A DNA stretch of 64,000 nt from an uncultured Bacteroides sp. (lineage in GTDB: Bacteria; Bacteroidota; Bacteroidia; Bacteroidales; Bacteroidaceae). The stretch spans positions 1-64,000 of the forward strand of contig NZ_CAUCSQ010000003.1 of the NCBI RefSeq assembly GCF_958445495.1, given 5' to 3'. Of the stretch, positions 21,566 through 30,491 are shown piece after piece. Numbering within the stretch: position 1 is the first letter of the stretch; every line of letters begins with the position of its first letter. The notes below the pieces were generated by a model. The model ran no database searches and had not been told where the DNA came from. It worked only from the letters and a program-made list of their open reading frames with translations. The translations under genes were made by a program, and so were the position numbers.

Positions 21566-22615
21566 ATGAAAAATAACCTGCTCACCGAAAAATTAACCTA
21601 CACAGGAGACAGCCTCACTCCTACCCATATTCACCTCTGCACCTACAATGCTACCGAGATGCAGGAAAGTTCCGGCGACACCTTCCAATCCGTAAAAAAC
21701 ACCCTGGACAATACACGAATCAACTGGTTGCAAGTGCACGGATTGGAAAACACCGAAACAATCCGCGATATTTGCAGTCACTTTGAAATCGACTTCCTCG
21801 TATTGCAGGATATACTGAATGCCAATCATCCCACCAAAATAGAAGAACACGACAAATACATCGTCCTAATCCTAAAACTATTCCGTCCCGACCGTCAAGA
21901 AGAAGACGGACCGGACGAACTGCTCCAGCAACAAATCTGCCTCATTCTCGGTGGCAACTACGTGCTCACCTTCCTTGAAAAAGAAACCGGTTTCTTCAAT
22001 GATGTCAGCATAGCCTTGCGCAATGACGTATTGAAAATACGCAGCCGGCAGACAGACTACCTTTTAAGCGTGCTATTAAACAGCATAATGGCGAATTACA
22101 CATCAACCATATCATCCATTGACGATGCACTCGAAGATTTGGAAGAAGAGCTGCTCACTATCACCGATGAAAACGATATCGGCATACAAATCCAGTCCCT
22201 CCGGCGTCAATACATGCTGATGAAAAAATCAGTCCTGCCGTTAAAAGAACAATACATAAAACTGTTACGGGCTGAAAACCTGCTCATCCATAAAGTAAAC
22301 CGGGCATTTTTCAATGATGTGAACGACCACCTGCAATTCGTGTTACAGACCATTGAAATATGCCGGGAAACCCTGTCTTCCCTAGTCGACCTTTACATAT
22401 CCAACAACGATTTGCGCATGAATGACATCATGAAACGCCTGACCGTCGTATCAGCCATATTCATTCCCCTGACTTTTCTAGTCGGGGTATGGGGCATGAA
22501 TTATAAATGGATGCCCGAACTCGACTGGCAATACGGTTACTTATTTGCATGGATTGTAATGGCAATTATCGGTATTATCGTATATTTGTACTTTAAAAAA
22601 AAGAAATGGTATTAA
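21566..22615 (+). CDS. corA: CorA-family Mg2+/Co2+ transporter, 349 aa
   Basis: This pentameric inner-membrane channel imports magnesium. The large N-terminal cytoplasmic domain (LTPTHIHLCTYNATEMQESS onward) and the long stalk helix lead to two membrane helices at the C-terminus. The signature pore motif GMN is seen in LVGVWGMNYKW, followed by a short loop and the second helix (YGYLFAWIVMAIIGIIVYLY) and a basic tail (KKKKWY). Length is typical. The gene follows mutS2 at 87 bases and precedes sdaA at 24 bases, in the same direction. Confidence 0.95.
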   Translation: MKNNLLTEKLTYTGDSLTPTHIHLCTYNATEMQESSGDTFQSVKNTLDNTRINWLQVHGLENTETIRDICSHFEIDFLVLQDILNANHPTKIEEHDKYIVLILKLFRPDRQEEDGPDELLQQQICLILGGNYVLTFLEKETGFFNDVSIALRNDVLKIRSRQTDYLLSVLLNSIMANYTSTISSIDDALEDLEEELLTITDENDIGIQIQSLRRQYMLMKKSVLPLKEQYIKLLRAENLLIHKVNRAFFNDVNDHLQFVLQTIEICRETLSSLVDLYISNNDLRMNDIMKRLTVVSAIFIPLTFLVGVWGMNYKWMPELDWQYGYLFAWIVMAIIGIIVYLYFKKKKWY

Positions 22616-22639
22616 TTTAGTCAACATAAGCCAGCAGTT

Positions 22640-23848
22640 ATGAAATCAATTAAAGAACTTTATAGAATCGGTACCGGCCCTTCCAGCAGCCACACAATGG
22701 GTCCCCGCAAAGCAGCCGAAATGTTTTTGGAACGTCACCCGGATGCGGCCTCCTTCAAAGTGACACTTTACGGGAGCCTTGCCGCTACCGGAAAAGGCCA
22801 CATGACAGACGTAGCCATCATAGATACGCTCCAGGCAGCGGCTCCGGTAGAAATAGTCTGGCAGCCCAAAGTATTCCTCCCTTTCCATCCGAACGGAATG
22901 ACATTCGCCGCCTTTGATGCCAACAATAAAATCCGGGAGAACTGGACAGTCTACAGCATCGGAGGAGGAGCATTGGCCGAAAACAACGACAACCAGACCA
23001 TCGAAAGCCCGGAAGTGTATGATATGAACAAGATGACCGAAATACTGGGATGGTGTGAGCATACGGGAAAAAGTTATTGGGAATATGTAAAAGAGTGCGA
23101 AGAAGAAGACATCTGGGACTACCTGGCAGAAGTATGGGAAACCATGAAAGATGCCATCCACCGCGGGCTGGAAGCGGAAGGCGTACTGCCGGGCCCGTTA
23201 AACCTGCGGCGAAAAGCCTCCACCTATTATATACGCGCCACCGGATACAAGCAATCCCTGCAATCAAGAGGGCTCGTCTTTGCCTACGCTTTGGCCGTAA
23301 GCGAAGAAAACGCTTCCGGCGGAAAAATCGTAACAGCCCCCACCTGCGGCTCCTGCGGCGTAATGCCGTCTGTCCTTTATCACTTGCAAAAAAGCCGTGA
23401 GTTCAGCGATATACGTATTTTACGTGCATTAGCCACCGCCGGCCTAATCGGCAACATCGTCAAATTCAACGCATCCATCTCCGGTGCGGAAGTAGGTTGC
23501 CAGGGAGAAGTGGGAGTTGCCTGCGCAATGGCGTCGGCAGCCGCCAGCCAATTATTCGGAGGCAGCCCGGCACAGATTGAATATGCGGCAGAAATGGGGC
23601 TGGAACACCACTTGGGAATGACCTGCGACCCCGTATGCGGACTCGTGCAGATTCCATGCATTGAACGAAACGCCTATGCTGCCGCCCGTGCATTAGATGC
23701 CAACCTGTATTCCGCCTTTACGGACGGAATGCACCGGGTCTCTTTCGACAAAGTAGTGCAAGTCATGAAACAGACAGGCCATGACCTTCCTTCACTCTAT
23801 AAAGAAACAAGCGAAGGCGGACTGGCCAAGGACTACCAGCAAATGTAA
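22640..23848 (+). CDS. sdaA: L-serine ammonia-lyase (iron-sulfur type), 402 aa
   Basis: The cytoplasmic enzyme deaminates L-serine to pyruvate. It is a fused form holding the beta-like N-terminal domain (GTGPSSSHTMGPRKAAEMFL) and the catalytic alpha domain. The cluster-binding Cys residues are seen in TAPTCGSCGVMPSVLYHL and CDPVCGLVQIPCIERNAYAA. The Gly-rich segment MASAAASQLFGGSP is also typical. Length fits the single-chain family. It is probably cotranscribed with corA. Confidence 0.95.
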   Translation: MKSIKELYRIGTGPSSSHTMGPRKAAEMFLERHPDAASFKVTLYGSLAATGKGHMTDVAIIDTLQAAAPVEIVWQPKVFLPFHPNGMTFAAFDANNKIRENWTVYSIGGGALAENNDNQTIESPEVYDMNKMTEILGWCEHTGKSYWEYVKECEEEDIWDYLAEVWETMKDAIHRGLEAEGVLPGPLNLRRKASTYYIRATGYKQSLQSRGLVFAYALAVSEENASGGKIVTAPTCGSCGVMPSVLYHLQKSREFSDIRILRALATAGLIGNIVKFNASISGAEVGCQGEVGVACAMASAAASQLFGGSPAQIEYAAEMGLEHHLGMTCDPVCGLVQIPCIERNAYAAARALDANLYSAFTDGMHRVSFDKVVQVMKQTGHDLPSLYKETSEGGLAKDYQQM

Positions 23849-23902
23849 TCTTTCCCATAATATATTTCAACAAAAAAAAGTCCTCTGACGGCATATAAGG
23901 CG

Positions 23903-23980
23903 AACGCCCTGTTCCTTTTAAAGGAACAGGGCGTTTCTCGGTGTGCAACGGGTCGTTCCTTTAAAAGGAACGACCCGTTG
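23903..23980. repeat. Two tandem perfect palindromes sharing a core
   Basis: The first palindrome (23903-23935) has 16-base arms and a 1-base centre. The second (23946-23980) has 17-base arms and a 1-base centre. Both hold the core GTTCCTTT...AAAGGAAC but differ in the outer arm (CGCCCT against CGGGTC, each matched on the opposite arm). A third partial copy (TTTAAAGGAA) follows at 23983-23992. They lie between the convergent genes sdaA and the PepSY-like gene, so they may be terminators for both directions. Confidence 0.8.
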
Positions 23981-24086
23981 GTTTTAAAGGAAAAACACGC
24001 CTCATTATACACTGATTATCAATCATTTACAAACACCAAGCCATTTATTGCCCAAATTCCGGAATTTATACATTCCGTCATAGAAA

Positions 24087-24635
24087 CTATTCCGTAGGAG
24101 GCCAATTCGTATCATCGCCGTTACTGATATTTTTCTCATGCAACAACCCGCCTTCCTGTGAAAAATACAATGCATAACGCACGCCCCCCTGTTTCACCTG
24201 AATCACAGATTCGGTGGGATTCAGCGGATAAACAAGCACATAAACATCCGTTACCACCCACGAGCCATACTCCGAATTATTAAAAGCGGTATAAACAGCC
24301 GGCACTAAATCATCCACGCTATCCAACTCGTTTTCCGTCATCACCCAGTTTGCATTCTCATCAAACCAGACTTCCAATTCATCACCGCTCACCCAGCAAT
24401 CGGCGACATAATATCCGCCCTTTACCTCCCACTCCACATTCTGCGCTCCCGGATACACCTGTTTCAGAGCCTCCACAATATTAGTCGGCGGCACATAAGT
24501 ATCATCATCATCGTTGTCGTCGCTACAAGCGCCCAATACAAAGGCGGCCCATATCAACGCCATTATCCAGACACTTACCCCCCAATTCCCCGGAACCGCT
24601 TTCCGGTCCGGGCTCACTGATAAAATATTCCTCAT
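24087..24635 (-). CDS. PepSY-like lipoprotein, 182 aa
   Basis: A long N-terminus leads to a lipobox (VLGAC) followed by an acidic stretch (SDDNDDDD), so the mature protein is anchored in a membrane. The rest is one PepSY-like domain (PF11396 type): IVEALKQVYPGAQNVEWEVK, then GDELEVWFDENANWVMTE and AVYTAFNNSEYGSWVVTDVY. Such proteins are common in Bacteroides and of unknown role; a periplasmic binding or inhibitor function has been proposed for related domains. Met25 (MALIWAAFVLGAC) could be the true start, giving a normal signal length. The gene stands alone, downstream of the PL13 gene's terminator. Confidence 0.8.
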   Translation of the reverse strand: MRNILSVSPDRKAVPGNWGVSVWIMALIWAAFVLGACSDDNDDDDTYVPPTNIVEALKQVYPGAQNVEWEVKGGYYVADCWVSGDELEVWFDENANWVMTENELDSVDDLVPAVYTAFNNSEYGSWVVTDVYVLVYPLNPTESVIQVKQGGVRYALYFSQEGGLLHEKNISNGDDTNWPPTE

Positions 24636-24775
24636 GATTGTTAGTTTTAATATGGCTGTTACACATTAATTTTCCTATTGCAAATAACGATACAGCCTCA
24701 ATAAAGATTTGACAATCATCCAAGAAATAGCATTTTTCACATTCTTTAATTCCCGGCAGCCAATCCGCAAAAAAA

Positions 24776-24804
24776 TCCGGATGCCCATAAAAAAGACATC
24801 CGGA
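24776..24804 (-). terminator. Terminator of the PL13 gene
   Basis: TCCGGATG and CATCCGGA form an 8-bp stem around a 13-base loop. On the minus strand seven T follow. It lies about 35 bases past the stop at 24841. Confidence 0.85.
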
Positions 24805-24840
24805 CGCCACATTCTTTCTACCTTACCTCTGAAAACTATC

Positions 24841-26022
24841 CTATTTCTCTGAATATCCCGCTAAATTATAACATACGGGCGTAGTGCTGTTACCTACACG
24901 GTAAATACCAAATTTAAAATAATAGCCATCATCGTCATTACGTCCAATCAAGATTTCCTCATTATTTACGATATGCCTGCCAATCTCCTTCCCCTTCTCC
25001 GTATAGTCCATCCGGACATCCAACTTGCCCGGTTTCACCACCGTCTCAGCCTCTTTGCCATACACCGTCCAATCAATGCGGACCCGGAAAGTAACCCAGC
25101 AATCTTTCGGAAAATCGGCGAAAGGCATCTTGTATGCAATAGTCGACGCCTTATATTCGGACGTTACCGGCTTCATAACCGGCGTTTTTTCCACATTCGC
25201 GTTGCAACGATCATCCTTATCCGTCAACCACCTGCGGTCGGAATTCGCCTTAACATAAAACCATCCCCCGGAAAATCCGAACGCCAACGGAGGATATCCT
25301 CCCTGTTCAACCAGCCATCCGTTCGGTTTTCCAGCCTTATAAACAGGATTTCCCTGTTTATCTTTTACCGGATTTCCCGATTTGTCCAGTCTGGCAATTT
25401 TTTCATGCCCCACATTCTTTTTGAATACAGTCTTTTTCTCCAATTCGACAAACTCGTCTATCGACAACTTCTTCACTTCGCCCTGCGGAGTCTGCACCAA
25501 AGTACGGTCCGGCATCCCATGCCATTGGGCAAAAATAGTGGACACATTACGATCTAAAGAAGAAGGAATATAAACCGAGAACTGATAATCACGGGAGGCC
25601 CCCTGAGGACAAGCCCCCTTTCCATGATGATACACGGTTTTCGTAATCTGCGCTTTCCGGTACGCCTCAGCAGGCAACCCTTTGAAATCATCGGAAGTCG
25701 CGTAACAATACGAGAATTCGGCACGCCCCTTTGTCTCCCCCTTGGCATATCCCGACAACGTATTATCATCCTCCTTCAACTCAAAACGGTAAGAAGGTTT
25801 CCCGTCCAACAGGCAAGTATAGTCCCTCTGAATCGCGTGAGGCTTTTTAGTCCCTACAGCCACCCAACAACCATCTATAATCTGGTCTGTACGGGCAGAA
25901 TCAGCCTGCACATTTACCCGTTCGGTCAACGGAACCAACGTTTGCGTATTCTCCGTCTGTGCCGCCAGTGTCATACATCCTGCCGCCAGCACATAAATAA
26001 TAACCCAAATATTTTTCTTCAT
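24841..26022 (-). CDS. Heparin lyase I (polysaccharide lyase family 13), 393 aa
   Basis: The enzyme cleaves sulfated heparin by beta-elimination. It closely resembles the known Bacteroides heparinase I. It has a signal peptide (MKKNIWVIIYVLAAGCMTLA), the substrate-cleft segment PSYRFELKEDDNTLSGYAKG, the catalytic His in FAQWHGMPDRTLVQTPQGEV, and the C-terminal GRNDDDGYYFKFGIYRVGNS with the catalytic Tyr. Length and order of motifs match the family. A -7 box and the terminator of the upstream gene lie before the start, so it is expressed alone. It is separated from the other glycosaminoglycan genes (56-64 kb) by the galactan locus. Confidence 0.95.
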   Translation of the reverse strand: MKKNIWVIIYVLAAGCMTLAAQTENTQTLVPLTERVNVQADSARTDQIIDGCWVAVGTKKPHAIQRDYTCLLDGKPSYRFELKEDDNTLSGYAKGETKGRAEFSYCYATSDDFKGLPAEAYRKAQITKTVYHHGKGACPQGASRDYQFSVYIPSSLDRNVSTIFAQWHGMPDRTLVQTPQGEVKKLSIDEFVELEKKTVFKKNVGHEKIARLDKSGNPVKDKQGNPVYKAGKPNGWLVEQGGYPPLAFGFSGGWFYVKANSDRRWLTDKDDRCNANVEKTPVMKPVTSEYKASTIAYKMPFADFPKDCWVTFRVRIDWTVYGKEAETVVKPGKLDVRMDYTEKGKEIGRHIVNNEEILIGRNDDDGYYFKFGIYRVGNSTTPVCYNLAGYSEK

Positions 26023-26051
26023 TCCAGTCCGGTATTAAATTATCAACTGCG

Positions 26052-26059
26052 CAAAAATA
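26052..26059 (-). promoter_or_regulatory. -7 box of the PL13 gene
   Basis: On the minus strand TATTTTTG fits the Bacteroides consensus, 30 bases before the start codon. Confidence 0.5.
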
Positions 26060-26060
26060 C

Positions 26061-26087
26061 AAAAGGCAACCCTTGCGGCTGCCTTTT
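26061..26087 (-). terminator. Terminator of the DUF4738 gene
   Basis: AAAAGGCA and TGCCTTTT form an 8-bp stem around an 11-base loop, about 60 bases past the stop of the gene at 26147. It sits directly upstream of the PL13 promoter and so insulates the two genes. Confidence 0.75.
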
Positions 26088-26146
26088 ATTTGTTTCAAAT
26101 ACTTTCACATTTGTGCAATTTTACCGGAAAAATCCCCTTCACAAGC

Positions 26147-26701
26147 CTAATCGGAAGCTTCTTCCCCATATTCGTCTTCGAGCATGTCAACTTTCCGGAC
26201 AGTCATTTTCCCGTTAGCAGTAATCGTAATGGAAAGCGGAATATACAAATCCGTTTGGGGATAACAGACACTCGCCGCATACACAATTCCCTGCGGCGTC
26301 GTCTTATCATACACAATCCCTTCCAAAACAGACTTGGATAAAAAAACGGCATCTACCACGGAAGAAAAATCATTTTTGGTGAATGTCTTGTCAAACACGG
26401 ACTTACCGCCGCACGACAGACGCAACACAATCTTATTATCCACATACGTATCCCCCATTTCATTAGTGACATGAGGCAGGCTTTCGTCGGGAACACGAGA
26501 GACAAAAGAGCGGTAATTCTTTCCTTTAAACTTAATATCCATTTCACTTTTAGACACCTGCATCCGCTGTATTCCATGAACATCCACGCTATCCATTTTC
26601 ACCAATACCGATTCATCGCCTTTTTTTTCCTTACTACCGCTACAAGAAGCGGCGAGAGCGGCAACCATCGGTAACAAGAGCAGATAAATGAGCTTTTTCA
26701 T
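26147..26701 (-). CDS. DUF4738-type lipoprotein, 184 aa
   Basis: A signal peptide ends in a lipobox (LAASC, Cys20) with SGSKEKKGDES after it, which suggests a periplasm- or outer-membrane-anchored lipoprotein. The body is a single beta-rich domain with KGKNYRSFVSRVPDESLPHV, GDTYVDNKIVLRLSCGG and a C-terminal LYIPLSITITANGKMTVRK, matching the Bacteroidales DUF4738 family in length and character. Function is unknown. It diverges from the galactan-locus regulator at 26846, and its linkage to that locus or to PL13 is only positional. Confidence 0.75.
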   Translation of the reverse strand: MKKLIYLLLLPMVAALAASCSGSKEKKGDESVLVKMDSVDVHGIQRMQVSKSEMDIKFKGKNYRSFVSRVPDESLPHVTNEMGDTYVDNKIVLRLSCGGKSVFDKTFTKNDFSSVVDAVFLSKSVLEGIVYDKTTPQGIVYAASVCYPQTDLYIPLSITITANGKMTVRKVDMLEDEYGEEASD

Positions 26702-26779
26702 CCTGATTTTTCTGTTTTATAATAGACAGCAAAGGAACAAAAAGACGGTGAGATTTACAAGTGTAACCGACATTTTTCC

Positions 26780-26787
26780 TACATTTG
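26780..26787 (+). promoter_or_regulatory. -7 box upstream of the galactan-locus regulator
   Basis: TACATTTG fits TAnnTTTG, 58 bases before the ATG at 26846. The -33 element is unclear. Confidence 0.5.
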
Positions 26788-26845
26788 CAAGACAAAGGAA
26801 TATTTTTCACAACAAATACTGACAAAAAAACGTAACCCCGACACT

Positions 26846-29800
26846 ATGCGCCGACGAATGATAACAACCCTTTTCCTCATCTGCATATTCTGCATCAACT
26901 GCAACATATACGGATACGGGCGAAAAATAAACTATCAACAATTCGACAACATGTATCTTGGGGCCGAAGCATCAGTCATCAGTTGTTTCCTGCAAGACAG
27001 CGAAGGCCTGATATGGATCGGTTCCAACAAAGGGTTGTTCAGTTACGACGGTTATTCCATGCAACAGCATTTTACTTACGGCGAGTATAGCAACACACGT
27101 ATCTATTGCGGAATCATCATAGACAACACCTATTTATACCTGGGCACGGACGACGAGATGCTGGTTTATAATTACCGGACGGACAAATACGAACAGCCGG
27201 AAATAGAATTGCCGACAGACGTCCGCACAATGGCACTTCAAGGAGACACGCTATGGATAGGCTCGCTCAACGGATTATACACCTACGAGCTGAAAAGCAA
27301 AAAACTGGTTGCTTATAACAGTACAAACAGCGGGCTTTCCCACAACACGATATATTCCATCATACGTACCCGGAACAACCAAATATACATAGGCACATAC
27401 AACGGCCTGTGCCGCTATACAAAAGAAAACGGGGATTTTGAAAAAATTCCCCTACCCGTTAACCATGACGCCAGTAATTTGTTTGTCAATTCCCTGCTGG
27501 AAGACACCACCCGGCAATGTATCTGGATCGGAATGGAAGGACACCTTTTCCGATACACCCCTCAGACAGGAAACATGCAACCGATAGAAGCCTTCCACAA
27601 CAATTCCGTCAAGTCCCTGGCTCTGGACGGAGAAGGGAATCTGCTGGCAGGCACAGACAACGGGCTTTACATTTACCGGAACGCCGACGGGAGCCTGCAG
27701 CACATCGTACATGACTCCCGCAATATCCAGTCACTGACCAACAACATCATCTGGAACATATTCGCCGACCAGGAACATAACATCTGGCTAGGCACCGATT
27801 ACGGCATCTCACTCTCACGCTACAACAGCGCAATGCAATTCATTCCCATCTCACAAATAACAGGCACGGGAGACGGGAACCAGTTTTACTCCCTGTTCCG
27901 GGATTCAAAAGGATTCTACTGGTTCGGAGGCACTAACGGAATCATCCGGTTCAACAATCCCACAGGCAACAGCCATGATGCCGTCTGGTACAGAATGGGA
28001 GACAAAAAATATCCGTTATCCCACAACCGTATCCGGCACATCTACGAAGACAAGGAGCAACACCTCTGGATAGCCACAGACGGCAGCATCAACCGTTACG
28101 ATTACAAGACCCGGCAATTCGTGCATTACAATATCGTGGACAGCACAGGCACGAACAACGCCAACTGGGCTTATTACCTGTTTGAGGACACCGGCGGAAA
28201 ACTATGGATTGCAACCTGCCTCGGAGGAATCTTCGTCGTCGACAAACACAAACTGATGCAATCCGCCGGCAAGCCGTACGTAGCCGAACAGAATTACTCC
28301 ACCCGTAACGGCCTGTCCGGAATGTTCATCAACCAAATCGTTCCCGACACGGAAGGCAACGTATGGGTGCTGCTTTACAACAGCAAAGGAATAGACAAAA
28401 TCAATCCCCGCACGCGACAAGTAACCAAGCTGTTCGCCGACGAATTGAGCGGAGAAAAAAGCCCGAACTATCTCCTACGCGATGAAGACGGCATGCTTTG
28501 GGTCGGATTCCACGGAGGGCTGATGCGCATCAACCCGAAAGATTCCAGCCGGCAGAGCGTCAGTTTCGGCAGTTTCAACAACAATGAAATCCTATCCATG
28601 ACTTCCGTAAAAGAACACATCTGGATTTCCACGACAAACGGGATTTGGATTATCAACCGCAAAAACATGGACGTTTGCCAACAAAACATGACAGATAAAC
28701 GTTTCACCTGCCTACTGTTCGATTCGAAAGACGAAAACATTTATCTGGGAGGCGCAGACGGTTTCGGCATCTCCCGCCCGGAAATACAAGCGATGGTTCC
28801 GCCGGAACGGCCGATTCTGCTGACAGCCATATACATCAACAACCTGCTGATGTCTCCCCGCACGGGAGCAGCCATTCCCAATATCCGCTATACCAGCTCT
28901 ATCGAACTGGAATACAACCAGAACAACTTAGCCTTCGAACTTTCCGACCTTCCTTACTCGCTGGAAGAAAAACATGAATTCGTCTATCGCCTGGAAGGGA
29001 TGGACAAGGAATGGAATTTCCTGAAATCCAATACGAACCGCATCACATACAGCAACCTTAACTATGGAAATTACCGGTTGCTCATCAGCAGGATAGAAAA
29101 AAACGGCTACCCTTCCGAACACCCCTACATCCTGGATATAAAGATTCTGCCCCCGTGGTACTACACGCTTTGGGCAAAAATAACCTACGTCCTGTTATTC
29201 TTCTGCCTCATCGCCTGGACCGTAAATTTCTTCCGGGTAAAAAACAGGCTGAAAACAGAACGAATCGAAAAAGAGAAAATTCTGGAACAGTCGCACCAGA
29301 AAATAGCTTTCTTCACCCACTTGTCCAATAAGCTGAAAACACCGCTCAGCCGGATTATCGCTCCCGTAAGCCAGCTACTTCCCGGCACGGAAGAAACGGA
29401 TGAAAGGCAGACCTTGGAAGAAGTGCAACGCAATGCCATGAAAATAAATTCGCTGATTCATCAGATTCTCAATTTCAACCGGATTGAGGATAATGAAGAT
29501 TCACTGCTCATCTTATCCCGCATCGAACTCGTTTCATTCTGCCACAGCCTTTTCTCCGTATATGAAGAAGACAAACATCTAAACTTTCATTTCGAAACCA
29601 ACAAAGCAAAAATCTATGCAGACATGGACGCCATAAAACTGGGAGTGATAATAGACAGCCTGCTTTCAAATGCCGTTAAATTCACCCCGGAAGGCGGAAG
29701 CATCCGGTTGTCCCTCTTCTATCGCGAAGAGACCGGATTGTTGGATATCTGCGTATCGGATACGGGCATAGGAATTCCGCAACAAGACATTCCATATATC

Positions 29801-30376
29801 TTCCAACGTTTTTTCCAATCCCCTCATTCCGGCAACAGGGAAGGGACAGGTATCGGCCTTTACCTGGTAAAGACATATACGGAACTGCATGGAGGACATA
29901 TCAACGGGATAACTTCGGAAGAAGGGAAAGGAACCTCAGTCGGGCTTTGCATCCCCATCATAGCGGTAGAAGAAAAAGAAATGCCGGCAACACAAGCCAA
30001 AAAACAACCGGAAGCATTGCCCGTGCTCAAACCGATTGAAGCGGAATCACAGGACGAGAAATTCTTATCGAACATCACCCGCCTCATTGAAGACCATCTC
30101 TCAGACTCGGAATTAAACGTAAACGCACTCTGCGAACTGTCGGGTATCGGCAATAAACAAATCTACCGGAAAGTCAAACAGCTAACCGGAATGTCGCCGG
30201 TAGAATATATCAAATCCATCCGGATGAAAAAAGCGGCCATGCTATTGCAGCAAAAAAAATTCACCGTTGCCGAAGTAATGTATATGGTCGGTTTCTCCAA
30301 CCACTCCTATTTCTCCAAATGTTTCCAGGCAGAATTCGGAAAAACGCCGCGCCAATACCTGAATGACAGCCTGTAG
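26846..30376 (+). CDS. Hybrid two-component-type regulator without phospho-acceptor His or receiver domain, 1176 aa
   Basis: The order is signal peptide (~1-24), two seven-bladed beta-propeller repeats (GLIWIGSNKGLFSYDG and similar, ~40-650), a Y_Y_Y domain (~680-770), a membrane helix (~775-795), a HisKA-like helix pair, a HATPase domain and a C-terminal AraC-type HTH (~1075-1176). In place of the usual SHExRTP the HisKA motif reads LSNKLKTPL, with Asn828 at the phospho-acceptor position; His825 lies three residues earlier. The ATPase keeps LLSNAVKFT, SDTGIGIP and GTGIGLYLV. A linker of only about 40 residues separates ATPase and HTH, where a receiver (~120 aa) normally sits. It should still sense oligosaccharide and activate the galactan genes, but not by a standard internal relay. 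Confidence 0.9.
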   Translation: MRRRMITTLFLICIFCINCNIYGYGRKINYQQFDNMYLGAEASVISCFLQDSEGLIWIGSNKGLFSYDGYSMQQHFTYGEYSNTRIYCGIIIDNTYLYLGTDDEMLVYNYRTDKYEQPEIELPTDVRTMALQGDTLWIGSLNGLYTYELKSKKLVAYNSTNSGLSHNTIYSIIRTRNNQIYIGTYNGLCRYTKENGDFEKIPLPVNHDASNLFVNSLLEDTTRQCIWIGMEGHLFRYTPQTGNMQPIEAFHNNSVKSLALDGEGNLLAGTDNGLYIYRNADGSLQHIVHDSRNIQSLTNNIIWNIFADQEHNIWLGTDYGISLSRYNSAMQFIPISQITGTGDGNQFYSLFRDSKGFYWFGGTNGIIRFNNPTGNSHDAVWYRMGDKKYPLSHNRIRHIYEDKEQHLWIATDGSINRYDYKTRQFVHYNIVDSTGTNNANWAYYLFEDTGGKLWIATCLGGIFVVDKHKLMQSAGKPYVAEQNYSTRNGLSGMFINQIVPDTEGNVWVLLYNSKGIDKINPRTRQVTKLFADELSGEKSPNYLLRDEDGMLWVGFHGGLMRINPKDSSRQSVSFGSFNNNEILSMTSVKEHIWISTTNGIWIINRKNMDVCQQNMTDKRFTCLLFDSKDENIYLGGADGFGISRPEIQAMVPPERPILLTAIYINNLLMSPRTGAAIPNIRYTSSIELEYNQNNLAFELSDLPYSLEEKHEFVYRLEGMDKEWNFLKSNTNRITYSNLNYGNYRLLISRIEKNGYPSEHPYILDIKILPPWYYTLWAKITYVLLFFCLIAWTVNFFRVKNRLKTERIEKEKILEQSHQKIAFFTHLSNKLKTPLSRIIAPVSQLLPGTEETDERQTLEEVQRNAMKINSLIHQILNFNRIEDNEDSLLILSRIELVSFCHSLFSVYEEDKHLNFHFETNKAKIYADMDAIKLGVIIDSLLSNAVKFTPEGGSIRLSLFYREETGLLDICVSDTGIGIPQQDIPYIFQRFFQSPHSGNREGTGIGLYLVKTYTELHGGHINGITSEEGKGTSVGLCIPIIAVEEKEMPATQAKKQPEALPVLKPIEAESQDEKFLSNITRLIEDHLSDSELNVNALCELSGIGNKQIYRKVKQLTGMSPVEYIKSIRMKKAAMLLQQKKFTVAEVMYMVGFSNHSYFSKCFQAEFGKTPRQYLNDSL

Positions 30377-30452
30377 GGGTATTTCAGGGCTTTTCGTCCT
30401 ATTTTTATCCTTATATGTCCAATCTGTGCTTTTATCAATTTGACGAGTAATT

Positions 30453-30460
30453 TATCTTTG
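30453..30460 (+). promoter_or_regulatory. -7 box of the galactan enzyme operon
   Basis: TATCTTTG fits the consensus, 32 bases before the ATG at 30492. The region between 30377 and 30452 is where the regulator should bind. Confidence 0.55.
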
Positions 30461-30491
30461 CCGGCATAAATAACCCGTTAAATTTGATAGC

